Assembly: GCF_001263205.1 (NCBI RefSeq)
Contig: NZ_CP012333.1
Coordinates: forward strand, 11,141,501 to 11,205,500
Length of the DNA stretch: 64,000 nucleotides
DNA from: Labilithrix luteola
GTDB lineage: Bacteria > Myxococcota_A > Polyangia > Polyangiales > Polyangiaceae
Direction of reading: 5' to 3'
The notes under the pieces were generated by a model. It saw nothing but the letters and a program-made list of their open reading frames with translations. It was not told where the DNA came from and ran no database searches. A program made the translations under genes and the position numbers. Shown piece by piece: positions 16,808-25,858 of the stretch (the first letter of the stretch is position 1; every line of letters begins with the position of its first letter).

Positions 16808-17533
16808 ATGCACAACGTTCGCATCGGCCTGATTTCGGCCCTTCTCGTCTCTGGACTCTCGCTCGGAAGCATCGCTTGCGGTGGTTCGGATCAACCTGCC
16901 AAGGCACCCGAGAACACCTCGGCGACCGCGGAAGGCGCATCGGCCGGCAAGGAAGACATGCCTGCCCCGCCGGCCAAGGAAGGCGAAGCAGCAACGGCTC
17001 CCGCCGCTCCTGCAACGCCGTCGCTCAAGCTCCCCGCGTCGAGCGTGAAGCTCACGCTCGAGCCGGTCGGCAAGGACAAGAAGAAGAGCGTGATCGAGCT
17101 CGCGGCCGACGGCAACGTCACGCAGGACGGCAAGCCGTTCGCGAAGCTCGCCGGCTCGGAGGTCTCCTTCAAGGGCAAGCCCGCGATGAGCCTCATGGCC
17201 GACAACTCGATCATCACGCCGGCCGGCACGAGCTTCGGCTCGTTCTCGGGCGACGATCTCTCGCTCGGCAACAACGGCGGCAAGCTCACGATCGGAAGCG
17301 ACGGCGCGATCACGCTGACCGGCGCGGACGGCAAGGCGAAGCCGCTCGGCAAAGCCGAAGGCGTCGGTGATGCGAAGCGCGCGATCCTCATCGTCGCGGC
17401 GCTCACGACGAACCCGTCGGACGGCGCGGGTGCGAGCGACGTATTGAGCGAAAGGCACGACAAGCCCGCCTCGACGGGCGCCGGCGCGGGCGGCAAGGGC
17501 GACAAGCCGACGAAGGCTGCCCCCAAGAAGTGA
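16808..17533 (+). CDS. lipoprotein of unknown function, Lys/Gly-rich beta repeats
   Basis: 241 residues from ATG 16808, chosen because it gives a compact lipoprotein signal (MHNVRIGL..., lipobox GSIAC with Cys at 24). ATGs at 16757 and 16796 in the same frame would add a useless extension. After an Ala/Glu/Pro linker come short repeated strands of the type 'LAADGNVTQDGKPFAKLAG' and 'IGSDGAITLTGADGKAKPL', with alternating D/G turns that suggest a small beta-solenoid or beta-roll. It ends in a Gly/Lys-rich tail. No known family. Its stop lies 4 bases from the stop of the convergent PAP2-like gene. Confidence 0.7.
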   Translation: MHNVRIGLISALLVSGLSLGSIACGGSDQPAKAPENTSATAEGASAGKEDMPAPPAKEGEAATAPAAPATPSLKLPASSVKLTLEPVGKDKKKSVIELAADGNVTQDGKPFAKLAGSEVSFKGKPAMSLMADNSIITPAGTSFGSFSGDDLSLGNNGGKLTIGSDGAITLTGADGKAKPLGKAEGVGDAKRAILIVAALTTNPSDGAGASDVLSERHDKPASTGAGAGGKGDKPTKAAPKK

Positions 17534-17537
17534 GCGT

Positions 17538-18503
17538 TCAGGTCTCCGATTCGAGGAGACCCGACGCAAGCTCCGGAGCGCGCTGGGCAGGCGTGCGCAC
17601 GAACACTCGCTGAGCGATCGCCATGAGCGCCGTCACGAGTGCCGCGTACGAGCTGCCCAGCAGCGCATCGATCACCCAGTGGTGATCGAGGTAGATGGCC
17701 GAGAACACCATCGACACATAGTAGAAGGCCGAAGCCGCGCGCAGCTTCCAACCGAAGGCCTTCCAGCCCGTCAGCAGCACGAGCAGCGGGTACGCGCAGT
17801 GGAGCGAAGGGAGCGCGCCGAACACGCTCGCCGCTTTGCCGTACATGCCGTGGAAGTACGCGACGCCGAGCATATGATCCACGCGCATCAGCGCCGGCCC
17901 TTCACTCGCGTGCGTCGCGAGATCCACCACGCAGCCGTGCGAGTGAAAGTACCAGGGCGGCGCGGCCGGAAGCAGGTGGTACGTCGTGAAGCCGAGGAGG
18001 TTCAGCAGGAAGAACCCCCAAGCCAGCCGAAACATCGCCGGCCGATCCTTCACGTAGAGGAAGATGCCGCAGGCAACGGTGACGAGAACGAAGGTCGCGT
18101 AGGGAATCGCGCAGTAGAGGTCCACCGCCGGGGTGTGGTGCACGAAGAACCAGTCGTGGAGCGTCATCCGCTGGTCGCCGACCGTGATGCCGAAGAAGCG
18201 CAGCTCGAGCGCGCGTAGGTCGCACAAATGGACGCGCTCCACCGAGAGCCCGAGCTGCTGGTACGGCCGCATCGCGTCGTAGAGCACGCCGACGAGCCCG
18301 AGCGGAAGGAGCCCCTCGAAGATCTGCCGCGTTCTGTCGTGCGCAAACACGAGCACGACGGCCACGACCGCGAGCAGCACGTGCTCGGGGCGCAGATCGT
18401 GACGCAGCGCCGAATACGCCATGTAAAGAACGAACGGGGCGATCAGAAGCAGCTTGCGCACACGCGCGCGCATCGACCCGGCCCCACTCATCGGCAAGCC
18501 CAC
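17538..18503 (-). CDS. PAP2-superfamily membrane enzyme resembling inositol phosphorylceramide synthase (AUR1-like)
   Basis: 321 residues with at least six hydrophobic segments. The PAP2 catalytic motifs are present: GALPSLHCAYP (the SLH motif, about residues 234-244) and YLDHHWVIDALLGS (the H...D motif). HSHGCVVDLATHASEGPALMRVDHMLG lies in the long extracytoplasmic loop. An SLHxAYP motif with a DHHWxID partner is characteristic of the AUR1/inositol phosphorylceramide synthase branch, and myxobacteria are known for sphingolipids and phosphoinositol lipids. A lipid head-group transfer role is therefore inferred, not shown. Starts at 18503, 18488 (MSGAG) or 18473 (MRARVRK) are possible; the last places the basic residues directly before the first helix. 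Confidence 0.75.
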   Translation of the reverse strand: MGLPMSGAGSMRARVRKLLLIAPFVLYMAYSALRHDLRPEHVLLAVVAVVLVFAHDRTRQIFEGLLPLGLVGVLYDAMRPYQQLGLSVERVHLCDLRALELRFFGITVGDQRMTLHDWFFVHHTPAVDLYCAIPYATFVLVTVACGIFLYVKDRPAMFRLAWGFFLLNLLGFTTYHLLPAAPPWYFHSHGCVVDLATHASEGPALMRVDHMLGVAYFHGMYGKAASVFGALPSLHCAYPLLVLLTGWKAFGWKLRAASAFYYVSMVFSAIYLDHHWVIDALLGSSYAALVTALMAIAQRVFVRTPAQRAPELASGLLESET

Positions 18504-18635
18504 TTCACGACAGCGAACATCATTTCGTCGAGCGTCATCCCCGCGACCTCACGCTCTCGGCGTCGGCGTCGCGAACAAAGAGAGGGTGACGCACGAAACG
18601 ACACCATCTCACCGATGCGGCAACGGCCGCGCAGG

Positions 18636-18653
18636 TTGCGCATCTTTGCGCAA
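18636..18653. promoter_or_regulatory. perfect 7-bp inverted repeat in the gap upstream of the thiolase gene
   Basis: TTGCGCA, a 4-base spacer TCTT, then TGCGCAA. The site lies in the 328-base gap between the divergent PAP2-like and thiolase genes, about 180 bases before the thiolase start and 130 bases before the PAP2-like start. The symmetry suits a dimeric repressor site or a short RNA hairpin. The rest of the gap 18504-18831 shows nothing else that I can support. Confidence 0.4.
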
Positions 18654-18831
18654 CGCCACGGATCCCGCAAAGCGTCCGTAAGGATGAGCGGCCCGAATCA
18701 CGTCGGCGCAGCCGGGCCATCCCGAGCGGCATCGAACGTCTTGCGATCACGGTCTCACACGCAGGCCTTCCTCCTTGCGCGCGCCCCGTGGTCGCCATAC
18801 TCGTCTTCGCATCAAAGGCGGGAGACGAGTC

Positions 18832-20097
18832 ATGACGAAACCCATCTGGCTTGCTGCGGGCGTGCGTACCCCCTTTACGAAGGTCGACGGAGGCCTGGCG
18901 AAACGAGACGCGATCGCCCTCGGCGTCCCTGTCTTGCAGGCGATGGCGGAGCAAGTGAGCGGCCGCATCGACGCCGCCGCATGGGGCAGCGTCATCCCGA
19001 ACCTCGGCTACAGCAACCTCGCACGCGAGACGTGGCTCGAGGCGAAGCTCGATCCGACGGTGCCGACGTTCACCGTCGTCATGCAGTGCTCGACCAGCAT
19101 GATGGCCGCCTTCGATCTGGCCGGCATCCTCGGTCGAGGCGCCTTCGAGCTCGCACTCGCCGGCGGCGCCGAGAGCATGACGCACATCCAGGCTGGCCTC
19201 ACTCAGCCGCTCTCCGATTGGCTACGCCACCTCTCGCAGGCCAAGGACTGGAAGCAGCGCGCCGAGGTCGCGCGTGACATTCCCACGCACGACATTCATC
19301 TCCAGCTGCAGTCGATCAAGAACCGCTCGACCGGCAAGAGCATGGGCGAGCACTCCGAAGAGACGGCCAAGCAGTGGGAGATCGGTCGCGTCGACCAAGA
19401 CGTCCAGGCGCTCGAGAGCCATCAGCGTGCCGTCGCCGGTCAGGATCGCGGCTTCTTCAAGGATCTCATCGTCCCCGTCGATGGCGTCGACGTCGACACA
19501 TTCCCTCGACGCAACACCTCGCTCGAGGCACTCGGTCGCCTCTCGCCGGCGTTCGACAGGACGAGCGGGCACGGCACCATCACCGCGGGCAACTCCTCGC
19601 CCCTCACCGACGGTGCCGCCGCCGTCTGGGTCGCGACCGACGTGGGGCTCACACGTCTCCCCTCGTCGATTCCGCGCGCGCGCCTCGTCGACTTCGACTT
19701 CGGGGCGGTCGACATCCAGAACGAAGGGCTGCTCATGGCGCCGGCCTACAGCATTCCTCGTCTCCTCGCGCGGAACGGCCTCAAATACGAGGACATCGCG
19801 CTCTGGGAGATCCACGAGGCCTTCAGCTCGCAGGTGCTCTACCAGCTCAAGGCGCTCGACTCGGCCGAGTTCGTGAAGGACAAGGCGAAGGTCGACGCGT
19901 CGCTCGGCACCGTTCCGCGCGAACGCATCAATCCGAACGGCGGCAGCGTTGCGCTCGGTCATCCGTTCGGGGCCACGGGCGCGCGCATTCTCAGCCAGGC
20001 CATCAAGGAGCTCTCGGCCTTGCCGAAGGGCTCGCGCGCCATCGTGAGTGTCTGCGCCGACGGCGGCGTCGGAACCGTCGCGCTGCTCGAAAACTGA
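18832..20097 (+). CDS. thiolase (acetyl-CoA acyltransferase), FadI-like
   Basis: 421 residues from ATG 18832, preceded by GGAG at about 18821-18824. Thiolase landmarks are present in order: the acylation cysteine in VMQCSTSMMAAFDLA (about Cys 87), GNSSPLTDGAAAVWVA, EIHEAFSS (variant of NEAFA), GGSVALGHPFGATGAR carrying the catalytic His, and SVCADGGVGT with the second cysteine. The unusual CSTSM and ADGG variants place it in the mitochondrial trifunctional-beta/FadI-like group instead of the biosynthetic PhaA group. Predicted role: thiolytic cleavage of 3-ketoacyl-CoA in beta-oxidation. No fadJ-type partner is adjacent. A strong hairpin follows at 20116. Confidence 0.9.
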   Translation: MTKPIWLAAGVRTPFTKVDGGLAKRDAIALGVPVLQAMAEQVSGRIDAAAWGSVIPNLGYSNLARETWLEAKLDPTVPTFTVVMQCSTSMMAAFDLAGILGRGAFELALAGGAESMTHIQAGLTQPLSDWLRHLSQAKDWKQRAEVARDIPTHDIHLQLQSIKNRSTGKSMGEHSEETAKQWEIGRVDQDVQALESHQRAVAGQDRGFFKDLIVPVDGVDVDTFPRRNTSLEALGRLSPAFDRTSGHGTITAGNSSPLTDGAAAVWVATDVGLTRLPSSIPRARLVDFDFGAVDIQNEGLLMAPAYSIPRLLARNGLKYEDIALWEIHEAFSSQVLYQLKALDSAEFVKDKAKVDASLGTVPRERINPNGGSVALGHPFGATGARILSQAIKELSALPKGSRAIVSVCADGGVGTVALLEN

Positions 20098-20115
20098 ATC
20101 GCCTAGGTGACGGGC

Positions 20116-20148
20116 GCAGTCGCGGAGCTCTCGACTCTCCGCGACTGC
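20116..20148. terminator. bidirectional terminator between thiolase and osmC
   Basis: A perfect 12-bp stem, GCAGTCGCGGAG (20116-20127) with CTCCGCGACTGC (20137-20148), and a 9-base loop. It sits exactly between the ends of two convergent genes and could terminate both. No T-run flanks it. Confidence 0.7.
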
Positions 20149-20161
20149 GAACGTGCGCTCG

Positions 20162-20596
20162 TCAGACGAGCTTCGCGTTGAGCGTCATCGGCGTAGACGC
20201 GAGCGCCTTCGAGAGCGGGCAGTTCTTCTTCGCCGCCTCGGCGATGGTCTGGAACTTCGCCGCGTCGATGCCGGGGACCTTGGCTTCGAGATCGAGCGTG
20301 ATGTGCTTGATGCTGAAGCCTTCGCCGTCCTTCTGGAGGTCGACGCTCGCCGTCACGCGCAGCTCGTCGGCCACGTTGCCCGCGTCCGTGAGGGCGAATC
20401 CGAGCGCCATGGCGAAGCAGCCCGCATGCGCGGCGCCGACGAGCTCTTCGGGGTTGGTGCCCGCTTTGCCGTCTTCGCTCTGGAAGCGCGTATTGAACGA
20501 GTAAGGCTGGTCTTTGAAGACTCCGCTCTGCGTGGTCAGAGCGCCTTTGCCGTGGAGTCCATCGCCTTTCCAGACCGCCGTGCTCTTTCGGATCAT
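20162..20596 (-). CDS. osmC: OsmC-family peroxiredoxin
   Basis: 144 residues, full length for OsmC. The two redox cysteines are in place: AAHAGCFAMAL (Cys 60) and AKKNCPLSKAL (Cys 126). The start MIRKSTAVWKGDG and TTQSGVFKDQPYSF region match the OsmC subgroup more than the Ohr subgroup. Expected activity: reduction of organic hydroperoxides and peroxide in the cytosol using a dithiol donor. A purine-rich GGAGGGAC stretch on the coding strand precedes the ATG (reverse of 20601-20609), supporting this start. It follows the thiolase in convergent orientation and is likely monocistronic. Confidence 0.9.
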   Translation of the reverse strand: MIRKSTAVWKGDGLHGKGALTTQSGVFKDQPYSFNTRFQSEDGKAGTNPEELVGAAHAGCFAMALGFALTDAGNVADELRVTASVDLQKDGEGFSIKHITLDLEAKVPGIDAAKFQTIAEAAKKNCPLSKALASTPMTLNAKLV

Positions 20597-20713
20597 GATC
20601 GTCCCTCCTGCGTTGGGCTGCTCGGTCTACCACTCCTGGCAGCGCGCGAGCAGCCCCGGCGGAGGCAACTTCGACGTGACGACGTCACGAGCATCCATGA
20701 CGTCGCTGCGACG

Positions 20714-22204
20714 TCAGCCCACGGCGATGCCGATCTGACGGCGAAGCTTCGTGTAGCGGTCGGAGACCACGAAACTCATTAGGTCGTTCATCTTCTCGTC
20801 GGCGTGCGCCGTGTCCTCGAGCGAGATGACCTGATGCGCCGCCTTGAGATCGTTGGCGAGCAGAAGCCCGGCGCGCGCGCACGTGCGCGACGCAGCGTCG
20901 CTCCAGCGCTGGAGATTCGTGCGCCCGCCTTCTTCGACGAAGCGCAGGAAGTGGCCGCGCAGACGGTCGACCGCCTGCGGCTCGAGGATCGGCTCGATGG
21001 CCTGGGCGATCGGAACGACGAGCTGCTTCACCTGCGGGCTCATCGGAAGACCGGGGTTGCCGATCGAGAGCGCTGCGAGGAAGACGTCTTCGAGGCCTCG
21101 TGCCGTCGGCACGATGAGCTTCACGAAGTGCTCTTCGCGGTAGTTGGCGAGATGACGTCCCGCGAGGAACGCGAGCTCCGCGGCGGAGCGCCCCGACAGC
21201 GCCTGCGCGCCGATGCGCGACGACGGCGGTACGCCGGGCACCATCTCGACGAGCCCGTCGAAGTCCGGATCGGCGAAGAGCGCCGGCGAGTGCATGCCGA
21301 GGATAGCCGCTGCCCAATGGAAGCAGCGGACGGCCTGAATCGTGGTTTTCTCCGGATCCTGCTTGCGCGCCGGATCGAGCTTCACGAGCTGCTTGTCACG
21401 ACGTAGGGCCGAGACGCGCCCGAGCAGAACGGCCGACACGACGACCGAGAAGATCTCGCCCACGAGCGTTTCTTCTTCCGGGTGGAAGAGGAGACGGCGC
21501 CACGCCTCGAGCGTGAGCGACGCGTTCGGACGGATGAGCGCAGCTTCCTTGTGCTTGCCGTAGACCTCCTGCTCTTCGGCGTTCGCCGCGCCGAGGAACG
21601 AGAGCACGTGGGCCACGCACCACTGGCGATCGACGTCGCCCGCCTTCTTCGAGAGACGGAACAGCGCGTGCAGACTCGCATCGTCGCGCGGATCGTGACG
21701 AACGCGGCGCGCGAGCTCCGTCGGATCTTCGTCGGGCACGGACGCGGCCGCCGGGGCCGCCGGAGCCACGTCCGAGAGATCGACTTCCACCGCGATGTGG
21801 GCGCGCGCCTCTTCGAGCTCACGTTCGAGCTCGGCGATACGCCCCTCGAGGAACTTCACGCGGCGTTCGAGGGCGAGCGTGCGATGGTCGGTCGCCGGTT
21901 CGAACGGCGAGATGGACATCGGCGGCGGGGCGTCGTCCATCGAGAGGTCCTTGATGACCACGCGGTGGCGCGCCTCGTAGGCGGCTTGCAGCGCGGACTC
22001 CAGGCGGCGAAGACGCGCGCGATCGAGGCCAAGGCTGTCGGCCATCTTGTCGAGCTGCGTCCGCTCCTCCTGCGTGATGATCCCGTCTTCGATCACCTCC
22101 GCGAAGAGCTCCTCGTACATCGCCTCGAGCTTGCCGAGTCGGACGTTGCCCGTAACCTCACCGAGCTCGAACCGCTGGCTGTGCTCGAACGTCGCGTCGC
22201 TCAT
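20714..22204 (-). CDS. TerB-like N-terminal domain plus helical-repeat protein, unknown function
   Basis: 496 residues from the ATG whose complement lies at 22202-22204, with AGGAGG upstream (reverse of 22210-22216). Residues 15-75 form a TerB-like helical unit with an acidic loop: EVIEDGIITQEERTQLDKMA. A short coiled coil follows (EGRIAELERELEEAR), then a Pro/Ala linker and about 320 residues of helical repeats (RRVRHDPRDDASLHALFRLS, VDRQWCVAHVLSFLGAAN). No membrane segment or enzyme motif is visible. The gene is divergent from the TPR membrane protein at 22444 with a 240-base shared promoter region. It looks like a Myxococcota-specific conserved cytosolic protein; the family is not recognised. 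Confidence 0.7.
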   Translation of the reverse strand: MSDATFEHSQRFELGEVTGNVRLGKLEAMYEELFAEVIEDGIITQEERTQLDKMADSLGLDRARLRRLESALQAAYEARHRVVIKDLSMDDAPPPMSISPFEPATDHRTLALERRVKFLEGRIAELERELEEARAHIAVEVDLSDVAPAAPAAASVPDEDPTELARRVRHDPRDDASLHALFRLSKKAGDVDRQWCVAHVLSFLGAANAEEQEVYGKHKEAALIRPNASLTLEAWRRLLFHPEEETLVGEIFSVVVSAVLLGRVSALRRDKQLVKLDPARKQDPEKTTIQAVRCFHWAAAILGMHSPALFADPDFDGLVEMVPGVPPSSRIGAQALSGRSAAELAFLAGRHLANYREEHFVKLIVPTARGLEDVFLAALSIGNPGLPMSPQVKQLVVPIAQAIEPILEPQAVDRLRGHFLRFVEEGGRTNLQRWSDAASRTCARAGLLLANDLKAAHQVISLEDTAHADEKMNDLMSFVVSDRYTKLRRQIGIAVG

Positions 22205-22443
22205 ACATTCCTCCTGAACGGGGACTTCAAAACCGGAAGTGGAGTGTCGCCCGGGTCGGGGCCGTCGCACAACGACCGCTCCTCGCGTGGGCACGGTGCG
22301 CGATGTGGGCGATGTGGGCGGCAGTCACCCACCGACCGGATGTCAGGTCGACGGTCGAAAGGGCCGGCCGTACGGGGCAAAACGCGGCCCTTGCGCCTGA
22401 GTCGCCACATTCCGTCGAAATTCGTTACTCTGGTCGCGAGTCG

Positions 22444-25191
22444 ATGTTCGAGTCGATCGACGTTCTCTACGCCCGTTGGCAGGAAAATCCGGACGCGTCT
22501 CGCACGGCGGCCCTTTGCGACGCCTTGCGCGGATCGAGGCGTTTGGACCTCGTCGACATCGTTGGCAACCATGCCGCCCGGCAACTCGACGTTCCAGCCC
22601 TCGTGGCTGCCGCTCGCATGTACACCGACACGGGGCGCCTCGAAGACGCTCAGCAGGTGCTCATCTCGGCGGGTCGTCTCGCTCCGCGCGACGGTGAGGT
22701 CTTCCGTTGGCTCGGCGAAGTCCTCCTTCGACGCGGCGACGCCGAGCGCGCGGAGAAGGTCCTCGAGCGCGCCGTGCAGATCGGCGGGAGCGCGCAGGCG
22801 CAGACGTGGCTCACCCATGCTCGGACGCTGCTCACCACGCAGCGTTCGTCGGGCATGATGGCCGTCGCGCACGAGCTCGCGCAGATGATCGAGAGCGGAG
22901 CGCACGAAGCGCCCGACGCCGACGAGCTCGAGACGCAGATTCGTGGGCAAGACGAGGTACGCGCGGCGCTGAGCAAGGCAGGCCTGGCACTGCCAGCCGC
23001 CGGTCGTGCGCCGGCCCCGCCTCCCGCCAACCGAACGCGCCCCCTCGACGACGGTCTCTTCGGCCTCGGCCAGACAGCCGGTGTCGGCCTTCCCCAACCC
23101 GATTTCGGCGCTCACGCGGCACCACTCGGAGGCGGAACGGCGGCGTTCGGCGGAGGACCGCCTTCCTCGACGCTGATGCGCGCCGCGAAGCCGGTCTTGC
23201 CCGAGCTTCCCGTCAATCCGAAGCTCCTTCCGCAGAGGCCGCCGGCGCCTTCGAGCCACGGTCGCGTGCCGGAGCCGCGTGACGTCCTCGAGGCCCTGCA
23301 AATCGCCGGCGTCTACGAACCGGACGGCGCCGTGAGTCCCGTCGGGGCATGGGCCGCGCCCGAGCGCGGGAGGCGCCGCATCGGCAGCCTGATTTCGCTC
23401 ATCACGCTCGCCGCGGTCACCGTGGGAGGCGCCACAGGCGCCTACTACTACGTGAAGGACAAGCGGGCGAAGCAGCACGTCGAGGCGGAGGCGATGCTCG
23501 CGCAGGTCGACGCCGATCTCGCTGCGAGCAACACGACGCTCCTCGAGTCCGTCGAGCAGCGTCTCGGCCAGGCGTTCGATCTCGAATCCCGGTCGCCCCA
23601 CGCCGCGCTCACGTGGGTGCACGAGCGCGCGATGCTCGGCTTGTTGAAGGGCGGCGAGAACGTCGCCTTCGAAGATTCCGTGCAGCGCGCGAAGGAAGTC
23701 GGCATCCCGGAGAAGCAGCTCGCCTTCGCCAACGTCGCGTCGTTCCTTTTCCAGGGCGACACGGCAGGTGCCGCCGCCGCCGTTGCCAAGTGGGACAGCG
23801 TCGCGAGCGACGATGCATGGTTCCAGCTCGTCGCCGGCGCCACGTTCGAGCGCGCGGGCGACGCACGTGCCGTCGATCGCTACGCCGCCGCGACGAAGCT
23901 CGACCCCTCGGTCCTCGCGGCGCAGATGCTCCTCGTGCGCACCAGCGCCGTCGACGGCGATGCGGAGAAGGCGAGCGAGGTCGCCAAGGAGTTCCGTACG
24001 AAGTACCCGACGAGGCCCGAAGGCGCGGCGCTCGTCACGCTCGCCTGGGCGCGCAATCCTGCACGCGGCGAGCCGCCGGCGGAGGCCAAGGAAGTCAGCG
24101 ACAAGCCCGACGCGCTGCCGATGCCGCTCAAGGCGGTTCCGTACGCAGCGCGCGCGCTTCTGGCGCTCGAGACGCACAAGATCGACGAAGCCAAGACGGC
24201 GCTCACCAAGGGCCTCGCCGTCAGCGACACGCCAGGCATCGCCTCTTGGCTCGGCGGCATTGCGCTCACCACGGGCGACGAAGCGCTCGCGCGCAAGGCG
24301 GCCCTCGCGGCGGTCTCCTACTCGGCGGTGTATCCGCCGGCACGCGTGCTCGCGGCGCGTGTCGCGCTCCTCGGTGCCCGTCTCGACGAAGCGCTCAAGG
24401 CTGCCGAAGAGCTGCCTCCTGCGTCTCCCGACGTTGCCGTGGTGACGGCGGCAGTAGCGTACGAAAAGCTCGACGGCGAGCGCATGTCTCGCGCACTCGA
24501 AGCCGTGCCCGACGATGTGAAGAAGCGGCCGTTCCTCGTGCCGCTCGTCCGTGGGCAGGCCTTGCTCGGCGGAAATCCCGCGGGGCTGCTCGGCGACAAG
24601 GCCGTTGCCATGGCCGACGACGACTTCCCGTGGGCCGATCTCGTCGCGATGGACGCGGCTCTCGACACCGGCGACCTCGACACGGCGGCCAAGATCGCCG
24701 CGCAATGGGCAGGCGATTCGCGCCCGCTTCGTGCGCTTCGCCTTGCGCGACTTGCCCGTTACCAGGGCAAGCTCGAAGACGCCGACAAATACAGCCGCGC
24801 CGCGCTCGAGGGCACGGTCACTCTGCGCACGCTGACCGAGCGCGTCTTCAGCCTGATCGCTGCAGGCAAGGCTCACGACGCCGTGGTGCTCTTCAAGACG
24901 TACCCGAACGTCGGCGGACCGCTCGCCAAGTGGCTCCGCGCGTACGCGGTCGCTTCGAACGGCAAAGTCGAAGAGGCCCGTGCGTCGATCGCGCAAGAGG
25001 ATCCGCCTCCGCCGCTCTCGCCGATGCCCTCGCGCATCATCGCCGCCGCCGCTTACGGCGCAACGAAGGATGCGCGTCATGGGGCCGACTACGTGAAGTC
25101 GATCGCGCAAGCCGGCTTCGCGAACCCCGACGTTGCTGCCGCCGCTGAGAAAGTCGGAGCCGGCAAGCCCGCGCCCCCGAAGCGAAAGTAG
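22444..25191 (+). CDS. large TPR-repeat protein with one internal membrane helix
   Basis: 915 residues from ATG 22444 (MFESIDVLYARWQENP); longer in-frame readings upstream have no ribosome binding site and run through the promoter region. Residues 1-130 are TPR-like (TGRLEDAQQVLISAGRLAP; GDAERAEKVLERAV). A Pro/Gly-rich linker leads to a membrane helix at about 307-328 (LISLITLAAVTVGGATGAYYY). The remaining 590 residues are again Ala-rich TPR/helical repeats (GDARAVDRYAAATKLDPSV). An N-cytoplasmic, C-periplasmic adaptor is likely. The divergent partner at 20714 also has helical repeats, suggesting one system. No catalytic residues are seen. Confidence 0.78.
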   Translation: MFESIDVLYARWQENPDASRTAALCDALRGSRRLDLVDIVGNHAARQLDVPALVAAARMYTDTGRLEDAQQVLISAGRLAPRDGEVFRWLGEVLLRRGDAERAEKVLERAVQIGGSAQAQTWLTHARTLLTTQRSSGMMAVAHELAQMIESGAHEAPDADELETQIRGQDEVRAALSKAGLALPAAGRAPAPPPANRTRPLDDGLFGLGQTAGVGLPQPDFGAHAAPLGGGTAAFGGGPPSSTLMRAAKPVLPELPVNPKLLPQRPPAPSSHGRVPEPRDVLEALQIAGVYEPDGAVSPVGAWAAPERGRRRIGSLISLITLAAVTVGGATGAYYYVKDKRAKQHVEAEAMLAQVDADLAASNTTLLESVEQRLGQAFDLESRSPHAALTWVHERAMLGLLKGGENVAFEDSVQRAKEVGIPEKQLAFANVASFLFQGDTAGAAAAVAKWDSVASDDAWFQLVAGATFERAGDARAVDRYAAATKLDPSVLAAQMLLVRTSAVDGDAEKASEVAKEFRTKYPTRPEGAALVTLAWARNPARGEPPAEAKEVSDKPDALPMPLKAVPYAARALLALETHKIDEAKTALTKGLAVSDTPGIASWLGGIALTTGDEALARKAALAAVSYSAVYPPARVLAARVALLGARLDEALKAAEELPPASPDVAVVTAAVAYEKLDGERMSRALEAVPDDVKKRPFLVPLVRGQALLGGNPAGLLGDKAVAMADDDFPWADLVAMDAALDTGDLDTAAKIAAQWAGDSRPLRALRLARLARYQGKLEDADKYSRAALEGTVTLRTLTERVFSLIAAGKAHDAVVLFKTYPNVGGPLAKWLRAYAVASNGKVEEARASIAQEDPPPPLSPMPSRIIAAAAYGATKDARHGADYVKSIAQAGFANPDVAAAAEKVGAGKPAPPKRK

Positions 25192-25400
25192 TGTCTCGAG
25201 CGCAGTCCAGGACGAGGCGGCGAGCCTCTCTTGCTGCGCTCGCGGCTCTGATCTTCGGTGCGAAGATCGCTCGCGCCGACGCTCCCCTGCCCGCATCGAG
25301 AGCTCGGCCGCTGGCTCCTCGAGTGCGCAGCCTGTGCCTGCGCGAGGCAAGGCATACCTACGTTGTGCGACCAAACGTAAGAAAAAATCATTCTGAGTGA
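25191..25400 (+). CDS. possible small exported peptide (69 aa)
   Basis: A GTG that shares one base with the stop of the TPR gene opens a 69-codon frame. Residues 8-31 resemble a signal peptide (RRRASLAALAALIFGAKIA, then ARADA), but the remainder (PLAPRVRSLCLREARHTYV) is not protein-like. In another frame the same DNA reads AQPVPARGKAYLRCATKRK, so a frameshifted small gene is also possible. The gene-free stretch 25401-25858 behind it contains only the bipartite motif at 25395-25427 and otherwise nothing that I can support. Confidence 0.3.
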   Translation: MSRAQSRTRRRASLAALAALIFGAKIARADAPLPASRARPLAPRVRSLCLREARHTYVVRPNVRKNHSE

Positions 25401-25427
25401 TCGCGGGCGCGCGTTGCCGGTGATTGC
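25395..25427 (+). promoter_or_regulatory. bipartite motif, copy 1 (candidate ECF sigma promoter)
   Basis: GAGTGATCGCGGGCGC, an 8-base spacer, then GGTGATTGC. The same two blocks, with one mismatch and identical spacing, occur at 53878-53910 just before the ECF sigma gene. Here the motif precedes the lipoprotein island by about 430 bases, which is far for a promoter of the 25859 gene, so an unseen transcript start or leader is implied. Confidence 0.42.
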
Positions 25428-25858
25428 GATGGTTATGGGGCGGCGCAACACGATGGCAGTTGCCCCTGCGCAGCGGACACAGAGTCGAACATTCATGTGC
25501 ACACCGAGGCCCTGGTCGGCGTGACGACCGTGGCTCGATCGCACGAGACGGTCGTCGCCCAGTTCTAGCAGCGACCCACGCCTCGTATCGGACTGCCGAC
25601 GAATCGACGTCGTGCAGTTACGAATTCAGCGGGTCGCGTTCGTAAAGGACGCGAACCCAAAAGATTGAATCGGCAATTGGCTCACCCCTCGGCAACGTCC
25701 GGGTCGGGTGCGACACCTCATCGTTTTTTGTAAAGCGTCATCGACGATTGAGGAGTGCCAATCGTCAATCGCGCCAGTGTCACCTTGGTTGGTTCAATCC
25801 CTTTGCGATAGGCGATTTTCTCCGCCGCATTCGCGAAAGGGAGAGGAGCGGTCACCGT

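Noticed and set aside
22201..25374. 1057-codon open frame on the minus strand
   Set aside because: It is antisense to the TPR gene, has a charged, low-complexity product without domains, and arises from high GC at third positions.
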